A stretch of 64,000 nucleotides of DNA, from assembly GCA_028386065.3 (NCBI GenBank), contig JAKUCV010000928.1, positions 68,517-132,516 of the forward strand. The letters are read 5' to 3'. Of the stretch, positions 34,913 to 46,366 are shown one piece after another (the first letter of the stretch is position 1; each line of letters begins with the position of its first letter). A program made the translations under genes and the position numbers. The notes under the pieces were generated by a model that had not been told where the DNA came from, made no database searches, and was given only the letters and a program-made list of their open reading frames with translations. Source of the DNA: Turnera subulata. Lineage: Eukaryota > Streptophyta > Magnoliopsida > Malpighiales > Passifloraceae.

Positions 34913-36842
34913 TGCAAATTCCCCTAGAAAATGCCGGGGGAAAAGTCGTCCAAGTCGGGAAAGATTTCTATGAATATGGACAAGAGGACCTAAAGTTGTC
35001 TGAATTCTTAAAAATAATCGAGACATTCTGGCATGGGAGGCCACAGAAATGCCAGGAATTTCGCCTAGCGTCATCACTCACAGGTTAAACTTGGACCCAA
35101 AGTATGTGCCAATAAAACAAAAGCGACGTTGGTACTCTGTGGAAAAGCAGAGAGAAATTGAGAAGGAGGTCATTCGATTGGAAGAGGCTGGATTTATACG
35201 TGAAATTCTTTACCCAAAGTGGTTGGCAAATGTGGTGATGGTGAGTAAACCAAATGGTAAATGGCGCATGTGCGTCGATTTTACCGACTTGAACAAGGCA
35301 ACGCCAAAGGATTACTTCCCTTTGCCCAAGATTGATCAGCTAGTAGACTCGACAGCGGGCCATAGGTGGTTGAGTTTCCTAGATGCGTACTCAGGTTACC
35401 ATCAGATCCTGATGGACGAGGAAGATGCTGAAAAGACAGCTTTCTTTGCTGGCAACGGGATCTATCATTATTCTGTCATGCCATTTGGTTTAAAAAATGC
35501 TGGTGTCACTTTTCAACATTTGATGACCAAGGTACTAAAAGATGAGATCGGAAAAAAGGTAGAGGTATACATTGATGACATAGTTGTCAAAAGTACATCC
35601 CATCAAGAGCATATAGAGGCACTTCAGTGGGTCTTTGATAGGTTTAGGGAGCATGGGATGAGACTGAATCCGACAAAGTGCGTCTTTGGAGTTCCCAGTG
35701 GAAAGTTTTTAGGGTTCATGCTCACAGAACGGGGTATAGAGGCTAACCCAAACAAGATCACTGCCATCCAAAAAATGAAAGAGCCAACCTGCCTGAGGGA
35801 GGTCCAAGAGTTGACAGGGCGGATTGCGGCCTTGACTAGGTTCATGAGTAGGGCAGCAGAAAAGTATAAACCTTTTTTTCGTCTTTTAAAAAACCAGAAA
35901 GAGTTCAAGTGGACGGAGGAGTGCGCCAAAACATTTAAAGAGCTGAAAGACTTCCTGACATCACCTTCCATCTTGTCGACTCCCGAATCAGGGGAGGTCC
36001 TCACTCTATACATTGTTGTGGCGGATGAGGCAGTAAGTGTTGCCTTGGTACGGGAGAAGGATGGTAGGCAACAGCCCGTTTATTATGTGAGTAAAACAAT
36101 GGTGGGGGCTGAAATACGATACACCGTAGCAGAAAAGGCGGCTTACGCCGTAGTTGTGGCAGCTAGAAAGTTAAAACCCTATTTTCAAAGTCACTCCATA
36201 CGGGTTTACACCAACCATCCAATAAGAAAGGCCCTCCACAAACCAGATGCCTCTGGACGACTTGCAAATTGGGCCGTTGAACTAAGTGCTTTTGACATAG
36301 AGTACCTTCCAAGGACCGCTGTGAAGGGGCAGGTCCTTGCGGATTTCGTTCTAGAAGGAGCCGCTACTCGGGATAATAAGAAAAGCGAGTGGGTCTTGCA
36401 TGTGGATGGGTCCTCCACCAAGGAGGGTAGTTGTGCAGGCATCATTATCACAACACCTCAAAAGGACATGTTCGAGTTCTCTTTAAAATTGGCATGGCAG
36501 GCCTCAAACAATCAAGCCGAGTATGAGGCCCTCTTGACAGGTCTCGAGTTGGCAAAGGGAATGGGTGCAACCTCGGTGAAGGTTTTTAGCGATTCACAGC
36601 TTATAGTTGAACAAATAAATGGAAACTATGAGGCCAAAGACGAAATTATGAGGAAATACTTGAAGAAGATTGATGAGGTTCGGTCGGGGTTGATCAACTT
36701 GGATGTTATCAAGATCCCCCGATCGCAAAACCAAAGAGCTGACGTCTTGGCCAAGATGGGTATGTCCAACGCAGCACCAACAAAGATCATAAGGGCAATC
36801 CTCATCCATCCATTGGAAGGGAGAATGTCCTCCCCATTTTAA
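34816..36842 (+). pseudogene. Gypsy pol: reverse transcriptase and two RNase H domains (frameshifted)
   Basis: Pol continues in one frame to about 35030, then in a second frame (35049-36842). The RT is complete by eye: VVMVSKPNGKWRMCVDFTDL, FLDAYSGYHQI, MPFGLKNAGVTFQ and the YIDDIVV core. The first RNase H looks worn (TNHPIRKAL where TDQPL is usual). After a connection it is followed by a second RNase H (LHVDGSSTKEGSCAG, NNQAEYEALL, VFSDSQLIVEQING) with its acidic residues present. This second domain is the archaeal-type RNase H characteristic of Tat elements. A further frameshift near 36835 separates it from integrase. Confidence 0.88.
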
Positions 36843-38086
36843 CAGGAGATTCCTGGATTGGACCAATCAAGAGGTATATTGATGATGGGACCTTACCGTC
36901 AGATCCAATGGAGGCCAGGAAGATAGTAAAGCAAGCCGCAAGATACACCGTGCAATTGGGGGAACTATACAAGAGGTCAGTCACAGGGACCTTGTTGAAA
37001 TGCCTAGCACCCGAGAGTTCGACGTTGGTTATGGACGAGGTACATCATGGAGCCTGCGGTAACCACCCGGGATACCAAACAATGGTTCATCAAATATTAA
37101 GGCAGGGATATTATTGGCCCACCATTTGGAAGGACGTGAAAGAATTTGTGAGAAGGTGCAAAAAATGCCAGCTGCACACTAACATACCTCATCAACCCGC
37201 GAGTCAACTTAGCACTTTGACAGCTCCATGCCCATTTGCGCAATGGGGAATTGACATCCTCGGTCCTTTTCCCATAGCTACTGGGCAGAGGAAGTACGTG
37301 ATTGTAGCAGTAGATTACTTTACAAGGTGGGTTGAAGCCAAGGCTGTTGCCAAAATAACAGCACGTTCCATACAAGAGTTTGTTAGAAAAAACATCATTT
37401 TCCGCTTTGGGATCCCTAGGACCATGGTGAGCGATAATGGAAAGCAGTTTCATAGCAAACAGTTCCGGGAGTTTGCCGAGGAGCTAAAGATTGAACTCCG
37501 TTTCTCGTCTGTTGCACATCCCCAAACAAATGGTTTGGTAGAAAAAACTAAACGCACAATTAAAAAGGCTTTGCAGAAAAAGATAGATGAGAAACATGGG
37601 AAGTGGGAAGATTTCCTTCCGGAGGTCCTATGGGGCATTAGGACCACAATAAATACTGCCATAGGAGTTACCCCTTTTTGTTTGACGTATGGGGTTGAGG
37701 CAGTGGTTCCTTCCGAGATAAGCGAACCAAGTTTGAGGGTCTGTACATTTGAAGCAGGAAGGAACGAAGAATTGCTAGCAGGGGTCCTTGATACGAGAGA
37801 GGAAACCAGAGAAGAGGCCATGATGAGGACAACCGCTTATCAGCAGAAGATGACAAGGTACTATGCCAAGAAAGTTAGACCTCGACCAGTGCAACCCGGA
37901 GACTTAGACCTACGGAAGATGGAAGCAGCTGGCCAAAAAGGGAACAAGTTGACCCCAAATTGGGAGGGTCCTTATCTGGTGGAGGAGCAAAGGTATCCGG
38001 GTTCTTACTTACTGCGTAACCCAAAGACCGGTCGCTTGCTCCCACACACATGGAACATGGACAATCTAAAAAAGTTCTACCCTTGA
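36842..38086 (+). pseudogene. Gypsy integrase frame
   Basis: In the frame starting at 36842 (TGDSWIGPIKRYIDDG) the sequence is open to 38086; the first in-frame ATG is 36908. It has an HHCC zinc-binding region (HHGACGNHPGYQ, then CKKCQLH) and a DDE core: GIDILGPFP, SDNGKQF and the Glu in NGLVEKTKR. The C-terminal part is basic. It is cut off from RT by one frameshift, so expression as part of a polyprotein is not possible as read. Confidence 0.85.
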
Positions 38087-38432
38087 GGGCGAGTATACTC
38101 AAAGGTATCTGGGTTCTTCTTGCTTGTTCTTTCTCTATTTTCCACTTGCTATTTCTTTTCTTTTTCTTTTCTGTTTTCTTTCCTGTCAAAGTGGCATTAT
38201 CCGCCAAGAATAAGGACTTTCTTTGAGTCCCTTTGTTTTCAGTTAAATAAAAAGCGAATGGAATTTTTCCATTCTCACTTATTCCAAATCATGAATTTGT
38301 TAGTGTGATTTTAAAATCATTGATCTTTTGAAAGCAGACATTTCTGCATAAATAAAGACATACAGAATCCAAAGGACCTTAAGAGAGAACGTTGAGCAAT
38401 TCTTCAAACTCTTTGGAAACAGATACTTCTTT
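38087..38432. other. Gypsy post-pol untranslated segment
   Basis: T-rich non-coding sequence between integrase and the tandem array. No feature is recognised. Confidence 0.6.
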
Positions 38433-39073
38433 AAATCGGAAGTCCTACTTCCTTGAATTCGGCAGTCTCCACCTTAAATCGGAAGTCCTACTTCCTTGAA
38501 TTGCGAGGTTTCAACCTTAAGACAGAAGTCCTACTTCCTTAAATTTCTTAAATCGGAAGTCCTACTTCCTTGAATTGCGAGGTCTCAACCTTAAATTGGA
38601 AGTCCTACTTCCTTGAATTTCTTAAATCGGAAGTCCTACTTCCTTGAATTGCGAGGTCTCAACCTGAAATCGGAAGTCCTACTTCCTTGAATTTCTTAAA
38701 TCAGAAGTCCTACTTCCTTGAATTGCGAGGTCTCAACCTTAAATCGGAAGTCCTACTTCCTTGAATTTCTTAAATCGGAAGTCCTACTTCCTTGAATTGC
38801 GAGGTCTCAACCTTAAATCGGAAGTCCTACTTCCTTGAATTTCTTAAATTGGAAGTCCTACTTCCTTGAATTGCAAGGTCTCAACCTTAACTCGGAAGTC
38901 CTACTTCCTTGAATTTCTCAAATCGGAAGTCCTACTTCATTGAATTCCAAGGTCTCAACCTTAAAACGGAAGTCCTACTTGCTTGAATTCCGAGGACTCA
39001 ACCTTAAATCGAAAGTCCTACTTCCTTGAAATTTCTTAAACCGGAAGTCCTACTTCCTTGAATTCCGAGGTCA
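38433..39073. repeat. Tandem array, about 74-bp higher-order unit
   Basis: CGGAAGTCCTACTTCCTTGAA recurs, alternately followed by TTTCTTAAAT and by TTGCGAGGTCTCAACC. Paired subunits of about 31 and 43 bp make a 74-bp unit. Each subunit contains the near-palindrome GGAAGTCCTACTTCC. It lies in the gypsy element between pol and the antisense genes. Confidence 0.95.
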
Positions 39074-39460
39074 GCAAACCTCAGGAAATGGAGGTCCTAC
39101 CTCCATGAAACTGGAGGTCCTGCACCATTGAAACTGGAGGTCCTGCACCATTGAAACTTAAGTTATACTTCCTTTCATAGCACGGGACAACCTTCCTTAA
39201 GAGTGGAGGTCCTACTTCCTTCCCGGAACGGAGGTCAAACTCCCATAAAAGAGTGGAGGTCCTACTTCCTTCCTGAGGTCCTACTTCCTTCGAGGTCATA
39301 CTCCCATAAAAGAGTGGAGGTCCTACTTCCCTCCTGGAGTGAAGGTCCTACTCCCGTGAGACCTGCTTTTTTCCAAGAACGGAGGTCCTACTCCTGTTAA
39401 AGGAGGTCCTACTTATTTCCTTGAAGAGTGGAGGTCCTACTCTTTTCTTGGAACCTCCAA
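39074..39460. repeat. Second, related tandem array
   Basis: Shorter and more irregular repeats built on TGGAGGTCCTACTCC and CTTCCTTCC. They are derived from, or share origin with, the preceding array (GGxGGTCCTACTTCC core). Nothing else is recognised from 39461 to 40121. Confidence 0.85.
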
Positions 39461-41349
39461 AGAAGTGTTTACTATCTCCAAATGACCTTACAACCGAAAG
39501 TTTCAAAATCTCCAACAAAAAATTCTACAGCCCTGAACACCGCAAATTGATTCGGAGGGCTTCACCAAGAATTAGGGAACATAATCGTACTCTAGACTAG
39601 GGGTAATCATCCCGAGGTAAGTCCTAACTTCAAATATTCTTTTCATTTATATCTTTAATTGATATATTCTACAGATAGGATGAAGACTGATAGCACCTTG
39701 CGCCCGTATAGAAATAATGGGAAAGAAACATGGAGCTTTCTTCTTTTTTCTTTTTTTCTAACATAAAATCAAAGGATCATACTCCCATCCAAAAATAAAA
39801 ACAATGTCTCCAAAAGACCGCAATATTATTCAAGACTTCCGTAGCAGGAAAAATAGTAAAGAAAAAGAACGAGCAACTGTCCAAAAACACAAAAGCCAAA
39901 AGGAAATCAAAGGTGCTCAGCCACAACCAATAGTACAAACGTTCATCTCTTCACTTGCGAGAGGACCCAGGAGTTAGGCTAGCTTGAAAAACTGCTCGAA
40001 CGTCTACTGGGCAGGGAAAGTCACCCAATAGAGCCGTCTCGAAAGATGAGGACACTTCTTTAAGGTGTTTTAGGAAGACATCTTTCAGGAGCTTACCTGC
40101 TTGAGCTACGCATTGGGTACGCTAATGGTCAAATTCTTCAGAGGCGCGGAACGCTGTTATGGTGTCCTCTCTGATCTTTGCAATATCAACCTCCTTGGCA
40201 GCAACCTTTGCTTCTGCACGGGCCTGGGCATGCTGAGCTTTGGACGCTTCCTTCTTTGCTTTTGCAAGTTCCCCCCCCCCTGCAAATGCCAGCTGCTCCT
40301 GCAAATTGGAGACCTGCGCTTGGAAGGTGGAAGTTTTCTTTTCCAAAGCTACAACCATTTCAGCTGATTTCTTCTCTTGGAGAGTTAGGGCGTCAACTCG
40401 GAGTAGAAGGTCCTCCTTCTCCCTCTGGAGGACCTCCAGGGCAGCCAATCTCCCCTTCAGGTTGGCGTTCTCTTCGAGCAGGTCTTTTGTAGGCACTCCA
40501 TCTAGAACCTCTCCCTCCTCCTCTAAGTCTATGGCACCTGCTGCAACGGACATGGCCTGCAACCAATGAATTAACGAAGCATCTAAGGATGGATAGCTAA
40601 AATCATAAACAAAAATAGGGGGTAAAGGAAGTATTCATAACCTGCTTTAAGTGGCATATAATACTGGTCAAAGCCCGCTGCCTTGGTTGCATACTAGAGT
40701 TAGGTATCCGGTTTCGTGGAGCTCCTCCTTTAGGTTCTTTCTCATCTGGTCCTTTCACAGATTTATACAGGTCCTCCTCATGTGGCGTCCCCTTGTCAAC
40801 CATCATACTCTTTCTCTTTTTTAAGCGCAAAACCATGCGCGCAGAGGAGCTTCTAGTGTCTTCTTCATAACCACTGGGGACCTCTTCTATTACTGGACAC
40901 ACAGATACACTTGTAGGCAGGATCTTCTCGGTAACAAAGCTTGTTGCCTCCAGCTCTTTTGAACCACCACCGGCCGAGCTTCTCTCTGACATGGATTCCG
41001 GAGAGTCGTCGGCATCGGATCCCTCGTCGTTCGGTCTTTCTCCTCCATAGAAAGCCTTGAAGAGGGAGTCCAGCTTCAAGCTCATGTCTGCATTAATAGT
41101 TCAGATTAGTATTCACAATATGCACACATTTTTAAATCCCAAAAACAAAACAAGTAAAGAAGATACAAAGGGACATGAGAAGGCAACCCACAAGGTGATT
41201 CCTCGTCATCAAATTGTAAAAAGGCATCCCTCAAGGCTCTCTTTGTGAAAAGATCCGTTATGTCAAGAATTTTGGCTTCAGCCATGGTGATGAAAATGGC
41301 CTTGTCTAGGCCAGTTAATATGGGAACCTCATTAAACCAGGAATCCTCC

Positions 41350-41844
41350 TGTTAGCACCACACTTCTGGGATCGAGTCCTCGGGCCTTGGCCTGGACTTT
41401 TGGCCTTGCCCTTCCCCCGACCTATGGTGGTGAACCAGACTCTTGAAGGGAGTCTGCACCTGAACTCGTTAAAGGGAGCTCTGACCTCTAGGTGTTTGCT
41501 GAATATGACTTGATTCTTTCATTCATAGTAGGGTCCTTTAAATAGGACTTTGAGTAGTACAGGAATAGAAGTACATCCTTACAGAATCATAGTCTAATTG
41601 GAAAGCATTAAAAGACATAATAAAAGGGATAATAGCAGATCTTTAGGAGACCAGCTTGTTGCCTAATAGGAATTGTAAAGTTGACTTCAGGATAACTAAG
41701 GAAAGAAGGATAATGATGATTGCTAAGAATCAATGATAACGTTGTGATTTGCTGAATCAGTGTCCTTGAATTGTGGATGAATTTGATGACCTGAATCAGG
41801 GTGGACGCCTAGCATAATTCTTGCCTATGAATGTGTCCATAACA
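41350..41844 (-). repeat. Nested element LTR (3' LTR on the minus strand)
   Basis: 495 bp; no difference from 42982-43476 was found by eye. Confidence 0.95.
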
Positions 41845-42958
41845 TTTCCCCTGTCTTGGGAAAAGAGCTTGTCCTCAAGCTCGAATTCTGAGTAGGCTTG
41901 CTGGAAAGTTGCATGGGAGTGGCAGAAGTTTGGCCTGTGATTGCATGAAGAGATATTCCAGGGTCTGGAGTTTCTGGTTCCTCCGCTTCTTCCTCAGAAA
42001 TAGCGTCAAACTCCAACCAAAAAAGCTTTTTGCACTGATGTTGCGAAGTGTATGGTTCATCACAATTGAAACACAACCCTTTTGCACGCCTCTCAGCCAT
42101 CTCTGCTCTAGTCAGTCGCTTAATGAAAGATGGAGCAGTGGAAGGGGATGACAACGCAGAAGAAGAACTGGGTTGCTTGTTGCTAATAGAGACTGGTTGT
42201 GTACCTTGCCATGATGGCCTGTGATTGTTGCTGGACCTCCATATGTTGTGTTTATGCTCAAAGGATCTTGCTAAACTCATGGCTGTGGCGAGATCTGCAG
42301 GGTTGCTCATTCGAACATCCAAGCGGATGCTTTCTTCCAATCCAGCCACAAAGAGACCCACATGTTGAGTTACTGAAACAAAGGCACGGGCACGCGCCAA
42401 CTTCTCCTGGAATTGCCGTTGATAAAGTTCCACCGAGCCATCCTGTTTGAGGGTAACTAGGTCACCGAGAGGATCACTGCTTTGTGAAGGGCCAAAACGC
42501 AATGTACATAGGTTCTGAAACTCAACCCAATCTATTCCCTCCTTCTCACTCTGTAGTTGGTAGTACCAAAGTTGGGCCTCTCCCAAAAGGTGAAATCCCG
42601 CCAAATCCACTTTGTCAGCTTCAGCAGTTCGCTGATTGCGAAAAAACTGAGTGCATCTATATAGCCAAACCAAGGGATCATCGCTGCCATCAAAGGTTGG
42701 AAATTCCAACTTGGAAAAGCGAGGAACCGTACCTGATGGACCAGCACCTTCTCGTACTAGGGAAGGTTGAGATTCACGGCGTTCGCCGTGGGTAAGAACA
42801 GCATCTTGTGTTGGGGGTGGTGGGGCAGAACTGCTACTTGCATTGTTCTGGCGTGACAGCGTAGAGAGCAGCTCCTGGAACTGTTGGCCCATCTGCCGCA
42901 TCTGGTTTTCAAGAGCAGACATGCGGTTGTCGATAGTTGCCTGGTTCTCATCACCCAT
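41825..42958 (-). CDS. Intact gag of the nested element (377 aa)
   Basis: The ATG at 42958 starts MGDENQATID; an in-frame GTG lies just upstream but ATG is preferred. The order is: a predicted coiled coil (MSALENQMRQMGQQFQELL), a Ser/Pro-rich linker, a retrotransposon gag domain (FPTFDGSDDPLVWLYRCTQF, then LARARAFVSV), and a zinc knuckle CFNCDEPYTSQHQC of the CX2CX7HXC kind seen in chromoviral gypsy gags. The frame has no stop, and its last six codons lie inside the LTR. With no pol it would depend on a related autonomous element in trans. Confidence 0.9.
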   Translation of the reverse strand: MGDENQATIDNRMSALENQMRQMGQQFQELLSTLSRQNNASSSSAPPPPTQDAVLTHGERRESQPSLVREGAGPSGTVPRFSKLEFPTFDGSDDPLVWLYRCTQFFRNQRTAEADKVDLAGFHLLGEAQLWYYQLQSEKEGIDWVEFQNLCTLRFGPSQSSDPLGDLVTLKQDGSVELYQRQFQEKLARARAFVSVTQHVGLFVAGLEESIRLDVRMSNPADLATAMSLARSFEHKHNIWRSSNNHRPSWQGTQPVSISNKQPSSSSALSSPSTAPSFIKRLTRAEMAERRAKGLCFNCDEPYTSQHQCKKLFWLEFDAISEEEAEEPETPDPGISLHAITGQTSATPMQLSSKPTQNSSLRTSSFPKTGEMLWTHS

Positions 42959-42981
42959 ATCGTCCTTGTCCGCTACCACGT

Positions 42982-43476
42982 TGTTAGCACCACACTTCTG
43001 GGATCGAGTCCTCGGGCCTTGGCCTGGACTTTTGGCCTTGCCCTTCCCCCGACCTATGGTGGTGAACCAGACTCTTGAAGGGAGTCTGCACCTGAACTCG
43101 TTAAAGGGAGCTCTGACCTCTAGGTGTTTGCTGAATATGACTTGATTCTTTCATTCATAGTAGGGTCCTTTAAATAGGACTTTGAGTAGTACAGGAATAG
43201 AAGTACATCCTTACAGAATCATAGTCTAATTGGAAAGCATTAAAAGACATAATAAAAGGGATAATAGCAGATCTTTAGGAGACCAGCTTGTTGCCTAATA
43301 GGAATTGTAAAGTTGACTTCAGGATAACTAAGGAAAGAAGGATAATGATGATTGCTAAGAATCAATGATAACGTTGTGATTTGCTGAATCAGTGTCCTTG
43401 AATTGTGGATGAATTTGATGACCTGAATCAGGGTGGACGCCTAGCATAATTCTTGCCTATGAATGTGTCCATAACA
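42982..43476 (-). repeat. Nested element LTR (5' LTR on the minus strand)
   Basis: 495 bp; abuts the gag leader with the primer site at its inner edge. Confidence 0.95.
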
Positions 43477-44116
43477 CCTCCGGTTCTAAGAAACTAGTGC
43501 TAAAATCTAGCCCCCCACTTTTCTTTTTTACAAAGAAGAAGTCATGTCTATGAGAAGGGGAGGATTCAAGAAGGCCCTTAAAGAGCTTCACCTCTTTTCT
43601 TTGTCGGAGGTAGTAGGTCCGTCCAAATTTGCACAACTGCACAAAGCAACGAAGAACAGACAAACGAGTTGCTACGTTCAATTTTTTACACTGGCACTTA
43701 AAGCCAATGAGGGATAGCCAACCATTTGGGTTCAATTGAGTTGGACTCAAGCCCACTCTCCGCAGAAAAAAGCTAAAGAATGGGTGCAGAGGGAATCACA
43801 GCCCATGATCGACGGCCAGTGTATATATGGGAAACTCATCTGGGGAATCTGAGGACAAACTCTCACCTGGTAAAGGCACTCTGTAGGTATTTCCCTCAGT
43901 ATCTAAACTGTACCTATTTATTAAGAAATCAAGCCTGTCTTGGGTCATCCTACGGTTAGCAAACTTAGGAGGGTTGTTTTGTTTTGGTACGTGGTCGATT
44001 GGCGGTAGTTTTTCTTCCACAAAAAATCTTAGGTTTTCCCCGCCATCCCCCCGCACGGCTCGGCTCCGTTTTTCCACACCTCTAAAATTCCTCGTCTTCC
44101 CTCCTCTGGTTCTCAC

Positions 44117-45605
44117 CCTCTTCTTACAAGGGGGTAGACGCCAAAAAAAGACAACCTTTTTTTTCCCACCTTTTAGAACCTAACAGGAACAGAAAAGGAG
44201 ACCTATAAATACATCAAGTATATTCAACTCATCATCAACAGCAAGGTGAAACATATATGAAGAATTCATCTACGTTCTGTTGGGGCAGAATTTTCGTTCG
44301 TCACTCTTGGCAAAGTCATAAAAGTCAAATCATAGGATCGGAATAATAATACACTGGCTATACAGATTTTTTTTACTACACTCACAGCCTCTCAAGATAT
44401 TAGCTTCTGAAAATTTTGAAGTAAGCACCCAGTACCAAGTTTTTAGATCATCTTTTAATGTCATCACAATAGCACATGCATACATGTCTTTTAGCAAACC
44501 AAATTGATTGTCAGAATCGTGAAAAAGCAGGGGAGTAAAGACCTTTTAATAGAATCGTACACTAAGTTTCCAAAGCAGCAAGGAGAGGAAAACATGATAT
44601 CAGTATTTATCCAGGTTTTTATTAGTCGACACTGCAATCATTCGTCAAGTCACTTTGTTTTTAGGTTAAGACCACGGCACGTAATTTGGGGGTTTGGTTC
44701 GAGATGTTTTTAGTATTGTATATATGAAGAAGATGTTAGGTGATTAAAGGAGTGGAAAGATACATAAGGGCTAAAACCAAATCTCATATGTGTGAAATAT
44801 ATGCAGACACCCTAGGTAGGCCTATTTCTGTTATAACTCTTCTTGTCTATAGGGCTAAAACCAAATCACATATGTGTGAAATATATGCAGACACCCTAGG
44901 TAGGCCTATTTCTGTTATAACTCTTCTTGTCTATACTCAATCACGATTTTGTTTTTTTACAAGAGGAGGAGGCGAGAAAATAATGAGTTAATACCTGGAA
45001 AGAAAGGGAGCACCCAGTACTCTGTTGTCCTTGCTCTTCTCTGCAACACTGGGAAGAAATCAAAAGCCTTAGGGTTTACTCTTTTTGGAACTGTTTTTAT
45101 TTTATACATACAAGTAGAAACCCCTTTTTTACATGGAGTGAGTCCCCTGTCTTGCGAGGTAATGGTAATACGAAATTAGAAGTTTTAGATTGCGTCAAAC
45201 TTAAATTGCCTCACACTTGGGTGGGTTGATTGATTTTTATACATTAATCACCTTTGTTCATTACCGCGGTTTATGGTGGTGGATTTCTTTTCCATATCTT
45301 ACCCAAGTCATTAGCAAATTCACACCAACGTTATAGATGGAACATCCAAGGTTAGCGCCGTAGAATCATTATATAAGGGATATCTCTTCCCTAGTAGAAC
45401 AGTGGGGGCTTGAAAATAATAAATAATGGTAACGAAAACAATGATTAAAGGAAATATTAATAACAAAAAATAGGGAGAAGGAGTACGCCATTTGCTTTCC
45501 ATGCTCTGGGGGGGAAGTGATTGAGGAGCTCTTTATTACTCATATCAGTCCCTTATTGTAAGCACCTCTAAAAGAAAGAAAACCATCCCTATGGACTGGG
45601 TGAAT
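44117..45605. other. Gypsy non-coding segment between antisense genes
   Basis: No coding signal. It includes the likely promoter side of the antisense gene (44116) and the 84-bp tandem duplication at 44767-44934. Confidence 0.5.
44767..44934. repeat. 84-bp tandem duplication
   Basis: AGGGCTAAAACCAAATC starts both units (44767-44850 and 44851-44934). They differ at one base by eye (ATCTCAT versus ATCACAT). The duplication must be recent. Confidence 0.95.
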
Positions 45606-46066
45606 TCATAAGTAGGTCCTCGTCTCTCCAAAGTCATCGAGCACAAGGTCCTCGATGGGGGGAATGACCTCAGCACCAATAGGAGCCGGCTCCACTGGAA
45701 GCACCACCTGTGCCGCCTCAGGAGGTGCCGGCATTACCATTGCTGTAGGGCTTTCAGTTGAACAGCATTGTGGGCTTGAAATTGGGCATCCTCTATCTCG
45801 GATAGCCTCCATCGGAGGTAGTCCACACGTCGCTTTTGAAAATCCACCTCAGGTTCAACCAAGTCCCACTTCAGTTGCAACTCCTCTAGGCGGGACTTCA
45901 GGTTTTTCCTTTCCTCTTGAAGCTCCTCAATGCGACGGTCCTTAGCCCAGCAGGCCCTCCTGGCAAAATGCAGAGCTCTACTTTTTTTGGCTAAAGCATG
46001 TTGAGCCCTAGCAACCTCATCACGAAGGTGCTGAGAACGCTCGTTTCTGTGCATCGGTGGGCGCAT
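45606..46066 (-). pseudogene. Second antisense ORF of the gypsy element: coiled coil
   Basis: The minus-strand ATG at 46066 (MRPPMHRNERSQ) leads into an Arg/Glu/Leu-rich helix (RRIEELQEERKNLKSRLEEL) that stops at 45734. An overlapping frame continues to 45606 with a Pro/Ala-rich acidic tail (PPIEDLVLDDFGETRTYL), so one frameshift may have split a ~150-aa protein. It lies about 300 bp from the right LTR. The product is unknown. Confidence 0.5.
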
Positions 46067-46366
46067 AGTTACTCACTTGCAGGCCCTTACACTGGGGGCT
46101 GTTTATATAGCAAGACCTCGATACACCAAGGGGCTGGAAGACAAACGGGTGTAGGGGTTTCAAAATCAACAATTACCCTATCACAAATCGAGTTTAGCAG
46201 AGGAGGGGGTGCAGAGGCGTTGGAATCTAAATGCCCATAAAGGAAAGAATTTATCATTTGGTAATTATCGCGTAGATGAATGTATCAGGGACGTTAGCTA
46301 TACAACTTTAAGACCTGCGGTGAAGCTCAAACCGCAGCCCAAGCTCCCCATTGAGCTGGGGGCTAG

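Larger units (their letters stand above)
41345..43481 (-). mobile_element. Gag-only (TR-GAG-type) LTR retrotransposon with LTRs identical by eye
   Basis: LTRs at 41350-41844 and 42982-43476 (495 bp each, TGTTAGCACC...CCATAACA) are identical as far as I can read. They are flanked by a perfect 5-bp duplication CCTCC (41345-41349 and 43477-43481). The interior (1137 bp) holds one intact gag on the minus strand and no protease, RT or integrase. On the minus strand a TGGTAGCGG primer site follows the 5' LTR, and a purine tract (AAGACAGGGGAAA) precedes the 3' LTR. It is a very recent insertion into the antisense gene of the Tat element. Confidence 0.95.
40122..44116 (-). pseudogene. Antisense gene of the Tat element (Transposase_28-like), spliced and broken
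   Basis: On the minus strand it opens at 44116 (MRTRGGKTRNFRG). It contains YRVPLPGESLSSD, then after an in-frame TGA at 43796-43798 continues FPLHPFFSFFLRR and LSPTQLNPNGW, which resembles the 'putative gypsy-type transposon' family (Transposase_28, from memory). The nested element at 41350-43476 interrupts it. Coding then resumes (EVPILTGLDKAIF). Two probable introns follow: 41191 to 41088 (GT...TGCAG) and about 40641 to 40560 (donor in AAGCAG|GTTATG, acceptor TTGCAG|GCCATG). The final exon (to 40122) encodes a long Glu/Lys/Ala coiled coil. Product function is unknown; similar antisense ORFs are known in Tat elements. Confidence 0.65.

Noticed and set aside
38433..39073. Regular repeats that superficially resemble a CRISPR array
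   Set aside because: Plant nuclear DNA, repeats are contiguous satellite-like units without unique spacers, inside a gypsy element.
45320..45502. 60-codon minus-strand frame with a hydrophobic segment
   Set aside because: Short, inside the gypsy element, no homology recognised and no conserved neighbour relation.
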